Shown here piece after piece: positions 10,014-22,284 of a stretch of 64,000 nucleotides of DNA. The stretch is from contig JAJEKV010000250.1 in assembly GCA_021234155.1 (NCBI GenBank), positions 310,001-374,000 on the forward strand. The letters run 5' to 3'. The position numbers were made by a program, and so were the translations under genes. The notes beneath the pieces are model-generated. The model ran no database searches. It had not been told where the DNA came from and was given only the letters and a program-made list of their open reading frames with translations. Within the stretch, counting starts at the first letter, position 1, and the number at the start of each line of letters is the position of its first letter. The stretch is from Isoetes taiwanensis. Its lineage: Eukaryota; Streptophyta; Lycopodiopsida; Isoetales; Isoetaceae.

Positions 10014-11113
10014 GGGCTTAACATATGATACGAATTGGGACTCTCTCGGGAGTTACCATGGTCTCTATGCTTTTTTCAAACTGTCACTAATTGATGTTGA
10101 TGATGATAATGACAGATTTCGTGACGGAGCATTATGATATGGTGATTCCTCTAGGGTAGGAAAGATATAATCTCAAGCCTGGCTTCGAGAAGTCAAATTT
10201 AAGGAAAAAAATGGCGAGCTTAAAGCAGAAAATTTTGGCCCAAACAGCCATAGGTATCATCCTGGACTATGAGGACTTATGGTGGTAGAACAATCTAAAG
10301 ATGATTTTTGCAGCCAAGTGGGAGGAACATTTTGATATAACTTCGGAACTAATGCTGCAGTTTATGGTTCACACACCTCTTGATTTGGATGAGCTTGAAA
10401 TGGTCTTCCACATTGTGCAGGTTGACCTATTAGAGTTCATGCTTGGCTCTCCACGAAAATAAAAATCAATTTAGCTATATCAACCACCACCCAAAAGTCG
10501 ACACATGAATCACCTTTCCCCCCATGCATTTGTCAATTTGGATGTCGTTAATATGGGCTTCAACACGAGGTGTGCCTTTACCTCTTCCTTTCATAGCTTA
10601 TACACTAGTTCCGTTAGGAAAACCACATAAAATATTTTGAAGCTTGTTGACTTCTGCAAATACAAGGAAATCAACGAAGAGAAATGTTCGCAACGACCTT
10701 GGACTTCATCAATATACATAAATTTCTTGTATATATAAACACACGGAGCTGTGACTAATAAGGGTGAGATTCCACTACGATAGTTCTTGGTGTTGTAGTT
10801 CACGCCCAACAAATATGAAAGAGCTATCTTGCAAAATGCAGAAGGAACTGAGATTCCATTAATGACAATTAAGAGTGGTAGTTTAGGTTTGGGATTAGGC
10901 TCGCTTTAATGTATAATTGCCAAAAATGCTGCTTTAAAGCTGAGATTCCACTAGCAACGGTAGTCGTTCTTTACTTTGTTGTAACTACCACAACCAGGGC
11001 TTTCCAATTGCTTCGAGTGAAATTCCGGTAAATAGTGGAGCAAATTTGTGAGTTTCATGAGGTGCATGTCAAAATCTTGTGTTCAATAGTTCTTTTCCTC
11101 TAAAATGTCCCCT
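10014..11113. other. No recognised gene
   Basis: A + strand stretch at about 10210-10425 reads as partly open coding-like sequence (for example KWEEHFDITSELMLQ and DLDELEMVFHIVQ), broken by a stop, with no family match that I can name. The rest is AT-rich filler. Confidence 0.35.
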
Positions 11114-11141
11114 GGGGGGGGGGGGAGGGGGGGGGAGGGGG
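11114..11141 (+). repeat. G-tract (G12-A-G9-A-G5)
   Basis: Twenty-eight bases that are all G except for two A. Such a run can fold into G-quadruplexes. It is also a typical place for length error in sequencing, so the exact count is uncertain. Confidence 0.9.
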
Positions 11142-11498
11142 TATCGCCTCGATAGTTAGCAAGTAGTTTGGCACTTTAGCATCTCTCTCCAAAGCTATTC
11201 TGAACCTAAACTTCTTCCATAAGTAGAATGAGTTCCAATGGAGGTGGTTTTGGAATAGGTTTGGATACCACTTTTAAGAATGGAGTCTTATTTTATCCCA
11301 GGGGATTTCCCCGCCATAAAATAAGACACCTAGTATTATTTGAATACATAACTCAAAATATGAAATATGACGTGTCTTATTTTTTTCATGGTTTTTCACT
11401 AGTAGTTTTAGAACTGGAGTCACAAATGGTGTCGTATATTGTATAGGGCAGCCGTATTTTGCGTCTAGTGTGGAAAAATGGGCTAACTAACGGGAGAT

Positions 11499-11860
11499 GA
11501 GGGCTGGGTCACATGAAGATGTCAACATCTTCCATTAGACGTCAAAAACTCAAAACGGAGGGGTCACATAGAGTTTTTTGACATGAATCCCTTTATGTTG
11601 ACATCAATCCATCCCATCGGCTCTCTCCTCGGTTGGACGGATTCACGTCAACATGAATCTCTTGGATATCATAACGTTGCGGATCTCAGGGCATTTGACA
11701 GCAATCCCGAAATTAGTGGGCAGAAGAAGAACGGCAGGAACGAAGGCTGCCTCTGGATCTTCAGGTGACCCTGTTTCTACCGCTGCTTTCATCGTTGCAT
11801 TCATGTTGACATGAAAGAGTCCGTGTTGACATCTTCATGTGACCATACCCCGAGGGCTGG
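11499..11860. mobile_element. Mutator-like MITE (about 344 bp) with 9-bp direct repeats
   Basis: The 9-bp direct repeat GAGGGCTGG lies at 11499-11507 and 11852-11860. Inside it, 21-bp inverted repeats at 11508-11528 and 11823-11843 (GTCACATGAAGATGTCAACA and its complement) match with one mismatch. A 9-bp target duplication is the Mutator/MULE signature. The right end has 8 extra bases (cataccc plus c) before the direct repeat, so the left end may have lost a few. Secondary GACATGAATC/GATTCACGTC words form nested inverted repeats. No transposase is present, as expected for a MITE. Confidence 0.55.
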
Positions 11861-12186
11861 GGGCTAGGAGTTCTAATGGGAATGACAAATTGTTAAATTA
11901 ATTGGGTGGCTGTGTGGAATCTAAGAAACCTGGTACATCAAGTTGAAGGCCTAATACATAAAACAAATGAATAAAAGGTGTAGGCGGCCCCCCACAACGT
12001 GTGCGGCCTCGGAAGAGACCAGCCGGCTTCTTACACATGCCGCCCGTCCAGCCCCTTCCTTTCCGGCTGCCGCCCTAACTCCGGCCCCTTCTTTTTAAGC
12101 GCCGGACTAGTGCCCGGCGCCATAGCCAGCAGCTCCAAACATCATTCCCTTTTCTTCTTCTGTCGCCGCTGTTCATCTTCCCAAAT

Positions 12187-12758
12187 ATGGCTCTTTTGGA
12201 AAAGCTTCGTTGGACTCTTGTAATGATGGAGAAATGCCATGCCGGATTCACCTCTACAAGATTGCCTGCCATAAACTCGCCTCAAAATGGTAGGTTATTT
12301 GTCCGCTTTTCTTTCTCATTTTTGGATCTTGTTTTATAATGTTCAGATTCCTAGTTTATGATATTGATCTCTCTGTTTGTCAATCTTCTTAAAGCTATCT
12401 TTTTATGAGTATCTTGTTTGATCTTGTCAGAACGGCTTCTTTTTTTCTTCTACTTATGCAATCTCATTGTTCTATGTTTTAGCCTAAATTTCTGAATATT
12501 TCCTGAATCTTGTTTGTATTGTTCAGTGGTGAGGCAGATATTAGGCAAAATAGAGAGCCGATTTTCTTGCAGATCGATCTCGGCTGCTTTAGAAGAAGCT
12601 CGACTTGCCAGAGTAGCTGCAGCTGCATCCATGGCTCCGCCGGTCCCATCTTGGTAAGTAAACAAATCTGCAATAAAACTTTCGTATTGCGGCTTCATTT
12701 CAAAATTTCTGAACAATGCGGATGCAGGGTATTGGCATGTGGCGCCCTGGATAAATAA
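12187..12758 (+). CDS. Possible three-exon gene for a small protein, product unknown
   Basis: Exon 1 runs 12187-12289 from ATG (MALLEKLRWTLV) to AATG/GTAGGT. Exon 2 runs 12527-12653 from TTCAG/TGGTG to TTG/GTAAGTA, and exon 3 runs 12728-12758 from GATGCAG/G to TAA. Phases fit, giving about 86 residues. The exon 2 peptide is rich in Arg, Ser and Ala (RSISAALEEARLARVAAAAS), which could form an amphipathic targeting helix, so a mitochondrial or plastid precursor is conceivable. A GC-rich, CpG-containing block at 11990-12180 lies upstream where a promoter and 5' UTR would be. A reading frame through exons 2 and 3 without splicing also exists, so the model needs transcript support. I do not recognise the family. 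Confidence 0.4.
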
Positions 12759-12899
12759 ATGAGCAGAGATTCCAGTCCAGCATAAGATTTTGAGAGGAAT
12801 TCTTTTGTAAATGATTACCTTTTTGGAAAGGGAAATTTCAATATATTTTTTACATTTCTGCCTCTTAATTTCATGATCGCGGAGATGGTATCATAGATT

Positions 12900-14430
12900 G
12901 TTATTGGTAACATAAACATTGAATTTGTTGGAGCATCTGACCTTATGGGTTGGATTCAATGGGGTAGACTCGTAGATTGGATTCGAATACCAAAAATGAG
13001 GTATTCAGACTCATAGATTTACATCAAATACCTAAAAAATATTGTGTAAGTCGAATACCCCTCTAAACTAAAAAAGGCACGTTCGAACTTGCCGAAACTA
13101 TCTATGCCATGCAGCATTATTTCTTCATTTATATTCATTATTTTTCATTCTTTATCGCGTTTTTTCTCATCTTTTATTTTTGACCATTGATTTTTAGAAT
13201 ATTCTTTGTTTTGTGCCAAATCAAAGGCCATAACATTTTTCGTGCAGAATTCGTCTGCCACTTCCAATGGTCCAACCAAACATATAGATGGGTGCAAAAA
13301 AAAGCGAAAAACCACCAAAAGCGTGCCCATGAACTTTGCACCAGCAGACTCTCGTGGCATGCGGCGGCGCAAAACCTCGATGGCGGCGTAGAGATTAAGG
13401 AGGATCAGCGATAGATGGGGGAGACTGGTAGGCCGTTAAATCTTAAGGCCCGAACAGAACATGGATTGATATAAGGCACATCAAGAAGCCCCTCACCGAA
13501 CTCCCTCGGATCCCTCCCTCCCGCTAAAATCCGAGGTACGATGGTCGCGGTCTCGCACGGATGGCCTTAGCCTTGGTGATTTTTGATTGAAATGAGGAGC
13601 ACCCAAGCAAGCGCTCACGATTAAAGCGAGCATGGGTTCAAAGTCGAGTCCACTCCGACCCCGGATCCCCACATGGTTAGAAGATTTAAAAAAGAAGTGA
13701 AGGCATCGATTGCGGATAGCAGCGCCTCGATGGCATCGATTGACACGATTCTTCGCCTCGATGGCATCGATTGCATGAAGCCGGGAGCCTATCTCGCCCC
13801 AAATCCGGCTACTCCCAAATATCGCCTTCACCAAGACTCCAATCTACGCAAACGGGGATCCACCTACAAAATAAAACTAACGGATGTATAGTGTTAAAGG
13901 ATTTTGACGGCCTTGCCGGACTCCTTGCCTTGCCAAGCGGCGATCCACGACCCTATCTGATCTAATGCTCCTCGGCCTTGCCTCTAATTTCAAGAAGTGA
14001 GGCAACTTCAGCCGCAAAATCGCCTAAAGGTCGTAGAAAGTAGAAAGAGGCGTCCATGCCTATCCTTCCATTCCTGTACCATGCATAGAACCAAAAAGGG
14101 CAAAAAAATTTCAATTTTAGTGGCCAACAAGCACCTCAAATCACTCAGAAAATACTGTTTCACTACGATTTTGCATACAATACAGGGCTAAATCTAGGCA
14201 AAACCATGCGTGAGATACCCTCCCCAAATACCAAACGAAATAATTAAACATATTTGTAATGAAAATTATTCCTTACATTATAATCACTACCTATATAAAG
14301 CAGTATAATTTGTTCTTATAAAAATTCAAGTCTAATATTTCTGGGCTGAGGACAGACGGGGGATTGACACGTACGCTTATATTGCATTTCAAAATTCAAA
14401 AAAGAAGAAAAAACCCAGGGATGCCACGTT
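12900..14430. other. No recognised gene; GC-richer block with short repeats
   Basis: 13300-13980 is clearly GC-richer than its surroundings. At about 13703-13775 the phrase GGCATCGATTG occurs three times, twice within GCCTCGATGGCATCGATTG. Frames in this block are short and show no family signal. Confidence 0.4.
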
Positions 14431-15480
14431 TTGTTCTTATCTGCCTTGATTGAATCCGCTCCGTCGAATGCTCTCCACTTCCTCTGCCCCATTTCGGCGG
14501 ATTTGTCTGGTTATTTGGCCTTGGCCGATCGGCATGCTCTGTATCTAGGAAAACAAAGCGGATTGAATCCATTGTCGCCGGATTTGCCTGCCAACTCTAG
14601 ATTTCTTCTTTGGACAATGTGTGCAGAAGCTTTATACTGCGTCCGGAGAGCAGATTACAATCTGGAGCCATAAGTTCAGTGTCAAAATACATATGGAAAC
14701 TCAAATTTGACTGGTTCTGGCTGGGCTGCAAATTATGGAGAGTCGGAGCTGGGAAAGATGCATGCTTCCTGCACTCCAGAGCTGGCCTCTAGAATTTCTA
14801 TGCTACACGGAATGAAAATGGTGTGGTTTTATTGTCACATTGCTTGCTGGCGAAGCAACCGTTCATGAAGATTTATTATCTTGGTGAAGGCAATTGTGAG
14901 GAGCTCTTTTCTGCCATAGCCAGCTCTAACCAGCATGCCGGTCTTATCATTTTTGGAGATTTTATTGGGTTATGCTATTCTAAAGCAGAGGCTGCAGCTG
15001 CAAGCTCGGCTCTGCCCTATGATTTAGCCGTGTCTGGAAGTGCATCTACACATCGAAAAGCAAAAGTGATTCTTCTATGAACATGTGAGTTCAGTTTGTG
15101 GTCAGTTTGTGCTTTTTGTGCTTTGGTGGACGAAGCTCGGACAATTCCTCCTAGGAACAAGTTCTGTTTCTTCTGTTATTCTGTCTCATACATGTTGCTA
15201 GCTTTGTGGATCTGGATATGGCTTCGCCCTGCAAAGCTTCCTGGTTTGGCCTCAAGTTATGTTATGCCCAGGTCTTTGCTGCTTGCTTCTGACAATAACA
15301 AATCCTTTGGAAGCATTTTTCTACTTCTTCTGCAATGCAAACTTATTCTTTGTGCAGGATGGAGCAACCCAGAATGCATTTTGTGCCCAGTTGGACTGTA
15401 CATTATGATGCCATATAAGGTCTTATCAACAATGGAAGGCAAAGCTTAATATAGAAATGGAAGATAGAGGAACATATATA
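14431..15480 (+). other. Transcript-like region, no protein recognised
   Basis: The base composition and several TTTGTGCAG or TTTTGCAG acceptor-like strings look gene-like. Frames at 14431-14673, 14823-15080 and 15096-15449 show no domain. It may be a non-coding or decayed gene. Confidence 0.3.
15299..15390 (+). repeat. Dispersed direct repeat, copy 1
   Basis: This 92-bp stretch recurs at 16304-16408 with few mismatches. The copies differ mainly by a 13-bp stretch (CCTTTGGGTGTTT) that is present only in copy 2. Confidence 0.85.
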
Positions 15481-16303
15481 TGCCTTTGTTTTTATTCTAC
15501 GGGCATTCCTAAATTCCTGATTTTTCCCAACCTTGCGTGCTGAGAACTACTGCATGATATTTTAAAGTTAGGCTCTTATGCTACTAGACGTGCTATTCTT
15601 TCCTTTTGCAGATCATTTCCCTCTCCAGTTCATTACTCATTCAAACATTACTCATCTTCATAAGCATCAAACTGATATCAGTCTTCAAATTCGTATTTGT
15701 ATTATGCATTTGCATTCAGCATGGCATTGAGTTTGCCTTCTGGCTTTCAGGACTTGATTGCCATCTGCGACCTTTTTTATATCTGCGAACAGATTACCAA
15801 TTTCTGGATTTTCTGATAGAGTTTAATCTTATATTTCTACTTTGTACTCCTCACATAAATAATTCGCTGGTCATGTTGTCCATCCTGGGTTTTTTTTTAT
15901 TTTGAAGATTAAGGTATTTAATATGATATCTTGGGCTCAATGGATAGGAACATCTCTTTTTTGCACTTTCGTGGGTCCCGAGCGCTGAAATAGAGACGAA
16001 TCTAGGTGCAGCTATGGTGCCAAGGCCGGACCAGATGTTTTTGCATTTGGTATAGTGAAAAATGTAAGTCTTCTCAATTTTTGTTGCTAAGCTTAGCCAA
16101 GAGAATCTTCCATACCGCCTGTACATTTTCAGTTGGATCAACAAAGAGTTGTTCATGCCGCAACCCTCTTCGGTCATAGCAGAAGCTCCACGCATTCAAA
16201 CCGAAGTAGCAGATAACAGAAGAGGGAGAGGTTAGCTCCCTTTTACCATTTAAATTAGCTTTATTCAGCAAGATTTAGGTCCCAATCCGTTGTTTTCATC
16301 TCC

Positions 16304-16408
16304 CAGATCCTTTGGAAGCATTTTTCTACTTCTTCTGCAATGCAAACTTATTCTTCCTTTGGGTGTTTTGTGCAGGATGGAGCAACCCAGAATGCGTTTT
16401 GTGCCCAG
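16304..16408 (+). repeat. Dispersed direct repeat, copy 2
   Basis: Near-identical to 15299-15390 in the same orientation, about 1 kb away. It carries 13 extra bases just before TTTGTGCAGG. Confidence 0.85.
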
Positions 16409-16449
16409 AATTTGGCGAGAATATTTTAAGAGCTCCCTATGATATTGCA

Positions 16450-17164
16450 CATTTAAATATTTGAATCATCTGTTTGTGTTGCAAGGTTAGCATCCAAAAT
16501 GTGCAAAATAGATAGATTGCAAAACCTCCCCTTTCTATCTTCTAGATAGATTTCATTTTGAGGCTAATACGTTTTGAAAAAATTGGATTTTGTTTTACTG
16601 ATGCATGCTTGAAGTTCCCACTTGATTGAGGATAAGATGTGCTGCTTCATCCATGGATGCTTGGGAAGTTGAAACTGGGTGGGTAGATGAGTAGACGAAC
16701 AAACCAAGCACATTAACAAAATATTTAAATCCATAGTCACTCTAATCTGGTGTACTTTTGATTGTGGTACTCAATTAGGTGTTTGCCTCAAGGTGTGCCT
16801 CTACTTATGTGCACCCACTCATTTAGTAAAAATCTGGAGCTCTTTTAGAGAGCTTGTTATTGTTCTTGATGGGCTCATACAAGAAAACCAATAGGTGGCC
16901 TCTTAACGAAAAAGCAAAAGAAGGTTTAGGGGATTCTGGTAGGGATCTTTTAAAGCTTATACAGTGTTGTAACTTTTGGCAAACAATTTTAGTACCTCTC
17001 ACATATGATAATATGATTGTTGCAATGAATTTATGTTGCAATACTATAAACATTGACACTTTCTTCCTAATCAAGATCAATTTCAAGAGGAGGAAATAGT
17101 TTACTTCCTAAACTAGGTAGTTAAAATTCCTAGCAAATATTCCCTTTTGTTGACCCATCCTACA
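16450..17164. other. No recognisable gene
   Basis: AT-rich sequence. The 81-codon frame at 16854-17099 (+) overlaps an antisense frame and shows no family feature. Confidence 0.5.
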
Positions 17165-17230
17165 GACAACGGGATTGAAAAGAGAAACGTTCGCGGCGGC
17201 CTTGGCCGCCGCGATAAGTTTCTTGTAAGA
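17165..17230 (-). repeat. CACTA-like end with perfect GC-rich hairpin
   Basis: On the - strand the block reads TTACAAGAAACTTATCGCG and goes on into a perfect inverted repeat (17191-17214, two 11-bp arms around 2 bp), then AACGTTTCTC. It matches, in the opposite orientation, the CACTACAAGAAA end at 24802 over about 55 bp. The terminal CACTA has decayed to CTTA here. No partner end was found. Confidence 0.5.
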
Positions 17231-17564
17231 TATAATTATTATGCTTTCGACTCAAAAAATAGACGGCGGCATATTTGGCTCGCCATTTTTGGAATCCAAC
17301 CCCTTTCAGAGCCAATATTTCGCTCGCACAAGATGGTAAATCACTTCACATTTGTTTTTACACACTAACATTATTTACTTTGTTTCTAAAGGACCTTGTG
17401 CGTACATTACACATAGGAAGTACTTTTTGTTAAGCCACATATATTTTTTTTGTTGAACTGAATTTCCACGTGTATATTTATTCTTCCATATGAATTTCAC
17501 GTGTTGAAGCAACGTAATTACTTGATTAAAGCTAAATGTCTTCCATATACCTGTTTGTTAAGCA

Positions 17565-17624
17565 ATGGATCACTTGATTAACTATCCATAAATTATGGAT
17601 CACTTGATTAACTATCCATAAATT
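17565..17624 (+). repeat. Tandem duplication, 2 x 30 bp
   Basis: Two exact copies of a 30-bp unit starting ATGGATCACTTGATTAACTA, at 17565-17594 and 17595-17624, with a partial third (ATGG). Confidence 0.9.
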
Positions 17625-18321
17625 ATGGGTCTTGCAGTTTATCATGATCTGATTGTTAATAGCTGTTGGATCACGTAAATTATGGGTTTTGCCGTTGATC
17701 ATGAAGGACAGTTGTATCATACGTAACTCTTGCAACTGCAAGGTTGCTTAAGGAATAAATGACATCAGCCTCTCGGCCTACCGGCCTCACGCTTCGAGAA
17801 TTATGTTGCATAATCCCCTTAAGGAGGAGGTTAACCTCCTCTTTTTGGATTGCCCCTGTTAAGGGGCAATTCGTTAGGGGGAGGGTTGGTTTTGGCATAT
17901 TCTGGCATATCAGGGGTATATCTGATAATCTGACGGCCGTCATTACTGATTGTTTTTCCGGCGGTGAAAAACTTTTTGGTTTTTTTGCGTATGAATATAC
18001 GCTAAGGTTTTCCGTGTTTTGGACGCCAAATTATTTTTCCGGCGATCGGAAACTCGTTTTTTTTTGTGAAAAACTATTGGTTTTTTTAACCTTTGGGCTA
18101 GAGATTCCTTTTTTTAGAATTTATCTTTGGGTTTTTTAGTTTTGCTTTTGCTACACCTCTCTCTTTCATTTAAGGAATCTAGTAGCGCGGGCGTGGTTCA
18201 AAGCTTCAATCGGGTTAAGCAATTAACATCCTTGATTCGGGCTCTAATTGCTTTCAAAATGCTAACTGGGGTGCCCAAAATGAGAGATCCTTCATATCCG
18301 TGGCGGATCCTTCATATCTAG
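17625..18321. other. No recognised gene; short palindromes
   Basis: Local inverted repeats stand out: GGAGGAGGTTAACCTCCTC at about 17822-17840 and TTGCCCCTGTTAAGGGGCAA at about 17848-17867. The 126-codon frame at 17759-18139 (+) is Phe-rich with no family feature. A 15-bp GGATCCTTCATATC-type word is repeated at 18286 and 18305. Confidence 0.45.
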
Positions 18322-18470
18322 GGCGGCCGCCATGCAATCGGTCATGGAAGTTTTGGGAGGTTGCATGCGATGAGCATGGTATTGATCCAATAGGAAACTT
18401 ACAAAGGTACCCTCGATCTTCGGCTTGAGCGGGTAAATGTGTTTGCACTTTGTGCGGATGCTAGTTATCA
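18322..18470 (+). pseudogene. Beta-tubulin first-exon fragment
   Basis: One frame reads KFWEVACDEHGIDPIGN and the next, after a one-base shift, LDLRLERVNVF. These match the conserved beta-tubulin N-terminus (residues of about 19-50: SKFWEVxCDEHGIDPTG ... LERVNVYYNEAS). The upstream bases CATGCAATCGG resemble the QCGNQIG codons with a small deletion. The start codon region and everything after the VNVYYNEAS position are missing or unrecognisable. It is a truncated, frameshifted fragment and cannot make tubulin. Confidence 0.65.
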
Positions 18471-19029
18471 TACCTTTGCAACATGATACACAAAAACATT
18501 GTGGCAGCCATCACATTTCATGGTTAAAATGGGAAAGGATCATATTTGTTGACCTCCAAGAAGGGTGTAGAAATTGACAACAAGCAAGAAGTCAAATGCT
18601 TTTATTCATTTCAATCTTTTTTTGTTGCTTGGCGAAGTATAATGCTTCACGTTTACGCCCAAAGGCTTGTTTGAGCAGGTAAAGGCATTCGTTTTATGTC
18701 ATTTGCACTTTTATTTAGATTGCCTTTGGAATTTAGAAGGAAAAATCTTGAGCTCTTTTTCTCGATAAAAACAATTGTTGCATTTTAACTTTACTTCATT
18801 AGTTCGGCGTTACCAAATTTGGCAATACTTTCTACAATGCCTATTAGGTATGACACCCTTTATGCAAATAAATACATTCTCAAGTTAAATTAGTTGCAAT
18901 ACATTTGGGTATTAGGTTTCTCTGAACTATATGGTTGCACACAAGATCGCGATTTATATATTGCATCGCAATTTTAAGTCTGCACTACATCCCGAACTTG
19001 ACAAAGATCAAGGAGGAGAATTTATTACT
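18471..19029. other. No recognisable gene
   Basis: AT-rich sequence after the tubulin fragment. I looked for further tubulin exons and found none. Confidence 0.5.
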
Positions 19030-20154
19030 TCATAAGTGATGTAGCTGCAATGCCTCATCTTCAAGATTTTGGATTAGAAAAGCTCGGCAAATTTTTTGAT
19101 TGAGATCCACATTTTCATTATGCACTTTAGATATTTCTAAGGATTTTGAGTTCAGATCATTTTGTAACCTATGAATTTTCTCATCAAGGATGGTATGTTC
19201 TTCGACAGTTTTGCGTTTGTGCATCATATCATATCTCTTTCATAACCATATTGTAGCTTATATCTTTGCATTGTGGTCCACTCTCGACTTCGGCCTTGGT
19301 GTCGGTGGGTGGGTTTGGGGCTTTCAAATGGAGGCATTTTTGAAGAATCCTTCCTAGAATAAGCATTTAGGCCCATTCATATCTATGTCGTTCTTCCATC
19401 TTTGTGCTTTTGGATGTAAGGATATTGCCCTAAAAAACAAGGGGGCGGACTCGAGTCTATTATGGAGTGAGGTAAGACAGCCCATCATCAAGAACAAAAG
19501 GTATAACTTGCATATTTGGAAGCATCTATTGCATTCTGGCTGCGGGCTTCTATTCATCCTGCAAGCTTACACCTTTCTACATTAGGTACATTGGGGCGGG
19601 TTGTCTATTTAATATGGTGCATATTCTTTACGGATTAAAGATTTCTTCTTCAAGTGCCCATGTTTTTCAAGTTTCCACTTGGCTTCTACAGAAAAGTTGT
19701 CTTATTAGGCCATGGCGAGGTAGCACTATCTTCTTTATCAATAGGGGTTATTTCTTGTAAGGTACTTTCGTGATTTGCCATGCTTTTCAATGAGAGGTTC
19801 ATATGCTTTTAGAAATGCTTTCGCCTTTAGTAGGTACTTTCTTACGCCACGATATTGGTGAGTGTAGAGGAGAAATGTTTTCTTCCTTTGTACTCCACGG
19901 GTTTGGATTTAAGCTCTTCTTCATTCAAGCATTGAATGATCCGCAAAAAGTTCGAGACACACCTTTTCTAGTGTTTCCTTCAAAGCACCTATATCTTCTA
20001 GGGTGAAATGAACTCTCTCATTGACCTTAATGACCTCTTCATTAAGATCAAATATTGTGAGCCTAGCTTGATTGCCTATGCTTAATGTGTCCTTAAATCC
20101 TTTGATTACACATGTATTGCAATCCTCTCTCCTTTTCTCTTCAACACAATGCAT
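19030..20154 (-). pseudogene. Degraded coding-like region with coiled-coil segments, family unknown
   Basis: Two separate open stretches on the - strand look like real protein. One at 19921-20154 contains FDLNEEVIKVNERVHFTLED and ALKETLEKVCLE. One at 19030-19227 contains TILDEKIHRLQNDLNSKSLE, with heptad-like spacing of Leu and Ile. Between them coding-like pieces are broken by stops and frame changes (a CNRCFQIC stretch near 19500). This looks like one decayed gene or element protein read right to left. I cannot name the family. Confidence 0.35.
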
Positions 20155-22284
20155 TGGTTGCCACAGCTTGTACCCATGCTAATCCACTCTATGTACTTGG
20201 TGGGTAATTTTGGGATCTATTGATTTTGTCCCTTGTAATTCTTTTTAAAATTCTCTTGATACCTTCCCTTGGAGAATCCTTATAATTCTTTGAGAAAAGC
20301 CTAAGAATCCAAAAACTGGTTTCTCTATCGTAACTCCGAATCGTCTATGACATCTATCCTCAAAACCATTCGCTTGAATTTGGAAAAAATAAACCCTATA
20401 TAGAGGGACGAGAAATTGGAATAAGAAATCCTATATACAAATTGAAAAAGGCAAGCAAAACGAAGATGCACATTTTTACTTGATGTCGTTCATGCATATC
20501 CAACCATGCAATGAGAGACTAATTCAAGAATATTTTGATGTCAACAAAAATGCATATTTAATTTCATCATGTTATTTTATTCAACTTTTGGCAGAATATC
20601 AAATGCGTATCGTGTCCATATACAAGTTACTCGGCTATTTTATCCTGTTTCGAATATCAAATCCACACGGTTTCTTTGGCGAGATTATTCAAATCTTGTA
20701 CGTTTTTCGACCCCCATTTTTGCGTTGCCTTTAGGTTATGTATGCCATGTTCACACTATTTAGATCTCCTTTCTAAAATTCTTGGATGGGTACCATGGTC
20801 TATCTCATGTGATTTGTGTTTCTTGACTATGAAATCAGACATTCGTATTGGCATACGTTGTTTGTTGACTTATTGGTAGTTGGAGCCACTTTGTAGGCCT
20901 ATCCAAGTATAAGCCAATCCCTTGGTGATGATTTTTGCATCATTCATTTATGTTTCGAGCCGCAATAGCAATGTAGCTTTAGCCCATGCTTGGGATGCAT
21001 TTGCAATCTACTATTCCAATTATGATGACCATCCGCATTTCAACCAACACTGCACTTTTTAGTTGGAAAAGAATTCATTCCCATCGTAAGTGTATGTTCA
21101 CCTTGGCATTTTTCGAGCTTATCAATGTAATTTGAAAATATATATTGCTAATTCAGCGGGATCACCATAATCTCAGGTACAATTTGTAGCTTTGGCTTCA
21201 CAAGTTTTCAAGGGGCTTGCATAGCTAATGCCCTTACCATATTCTGCTTCTTGAAACATGTCGATAATTGTGTTTTCCCTTTCAGATTATGTGTTCTTTT
21301 GATGCATAAATTTGTGCAAAAGTTTCATGTTGCAATCTCGATTGATGCTTTTATCAACTCTAGGAGTACTCCGTTCATATATAATTAGCTCAATTAGCTC
21401 ATTTATGGTAAGTGTTTTGTACGGAATGACCAATTTGTGGACAAGCATCTCCTTAACTAGACATGCAAATAAATGCCTTTATGATCATGTTGTGTAAGTT
21501 TGTTGCTAACACGGATCCCATTGCTGGCAGCCTATCACCCATGTTCGTAAACTAGAGCTGGACAATATTAAATTACATACCATGTCATCAATATGACTTC
21601 TAACCATTTATACACAACCTAAACTTAATTGCACCCCATGAGATCCTTAATGCACATAACAATAGCCCTTTTAAACAATAGCCCTTTTTAAACATTTAAT
21701 GTGTACTAATGTCACCAACTAGAAATACCTGGCAAGTTTTGCCTTGTCAAATTCTTTGCAGGCAATTCGAGTTGCAGTTTGCCAAATGTGCATGATTTGT
21801 TTCACATACTAAATTTATATGGTAGAGCAATATACTCGATATAATGTGCAGACCAATTATGAAGAAGTAGACAGGCTAAACGAGAAACTTAAGGCATATG
21901 ATTTACCAACACAAAACAAAATCCAAACAAGAAAATGGCCCCAGATGTCTGTAAAAACAAACCATTTGACGACTACTTTGAGATCGAGATCCTTCATGCC
22001 ACAACCTCCCAAATGGAAGCACATACAATTTCTCCCTTAAGGCCATTAGCACACCATTTCCGCCTTAACATATTAGACTTAGCTCTATTAAGACAATGTG
22101 ATACCAAATCAAAGTAGCAAGTCTTACCTTGCTAAAGCCTTCTGGTGTGCTTCTTGCTAGTTTTTTTTATTTTTCCAAGTAATATATTTACAAGTATACA
22201 CCATCTCAATCCAAGACTTGACAATGTAATTATGTTCACTTTATAGGGACGTTGATCAAATTTTATATTTAAGTGGATAACATG
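20155..22284. other. No recognised gene
   Basis: Mostly short frames on both strands with no motif. Sequence on the - strand keeps a coding-like texture in places, so this could be a continuation of the decayed gene or element to its left. Confidence 0.35.

Noticed and set aside
16864-16890. ATACAAGAAAACC as a partner end for the CACTA-like end at 17230
   Set aside because: Only the ACAAGAAA core matches, with no hairpin and in a spacing that gives no shared target duplication.
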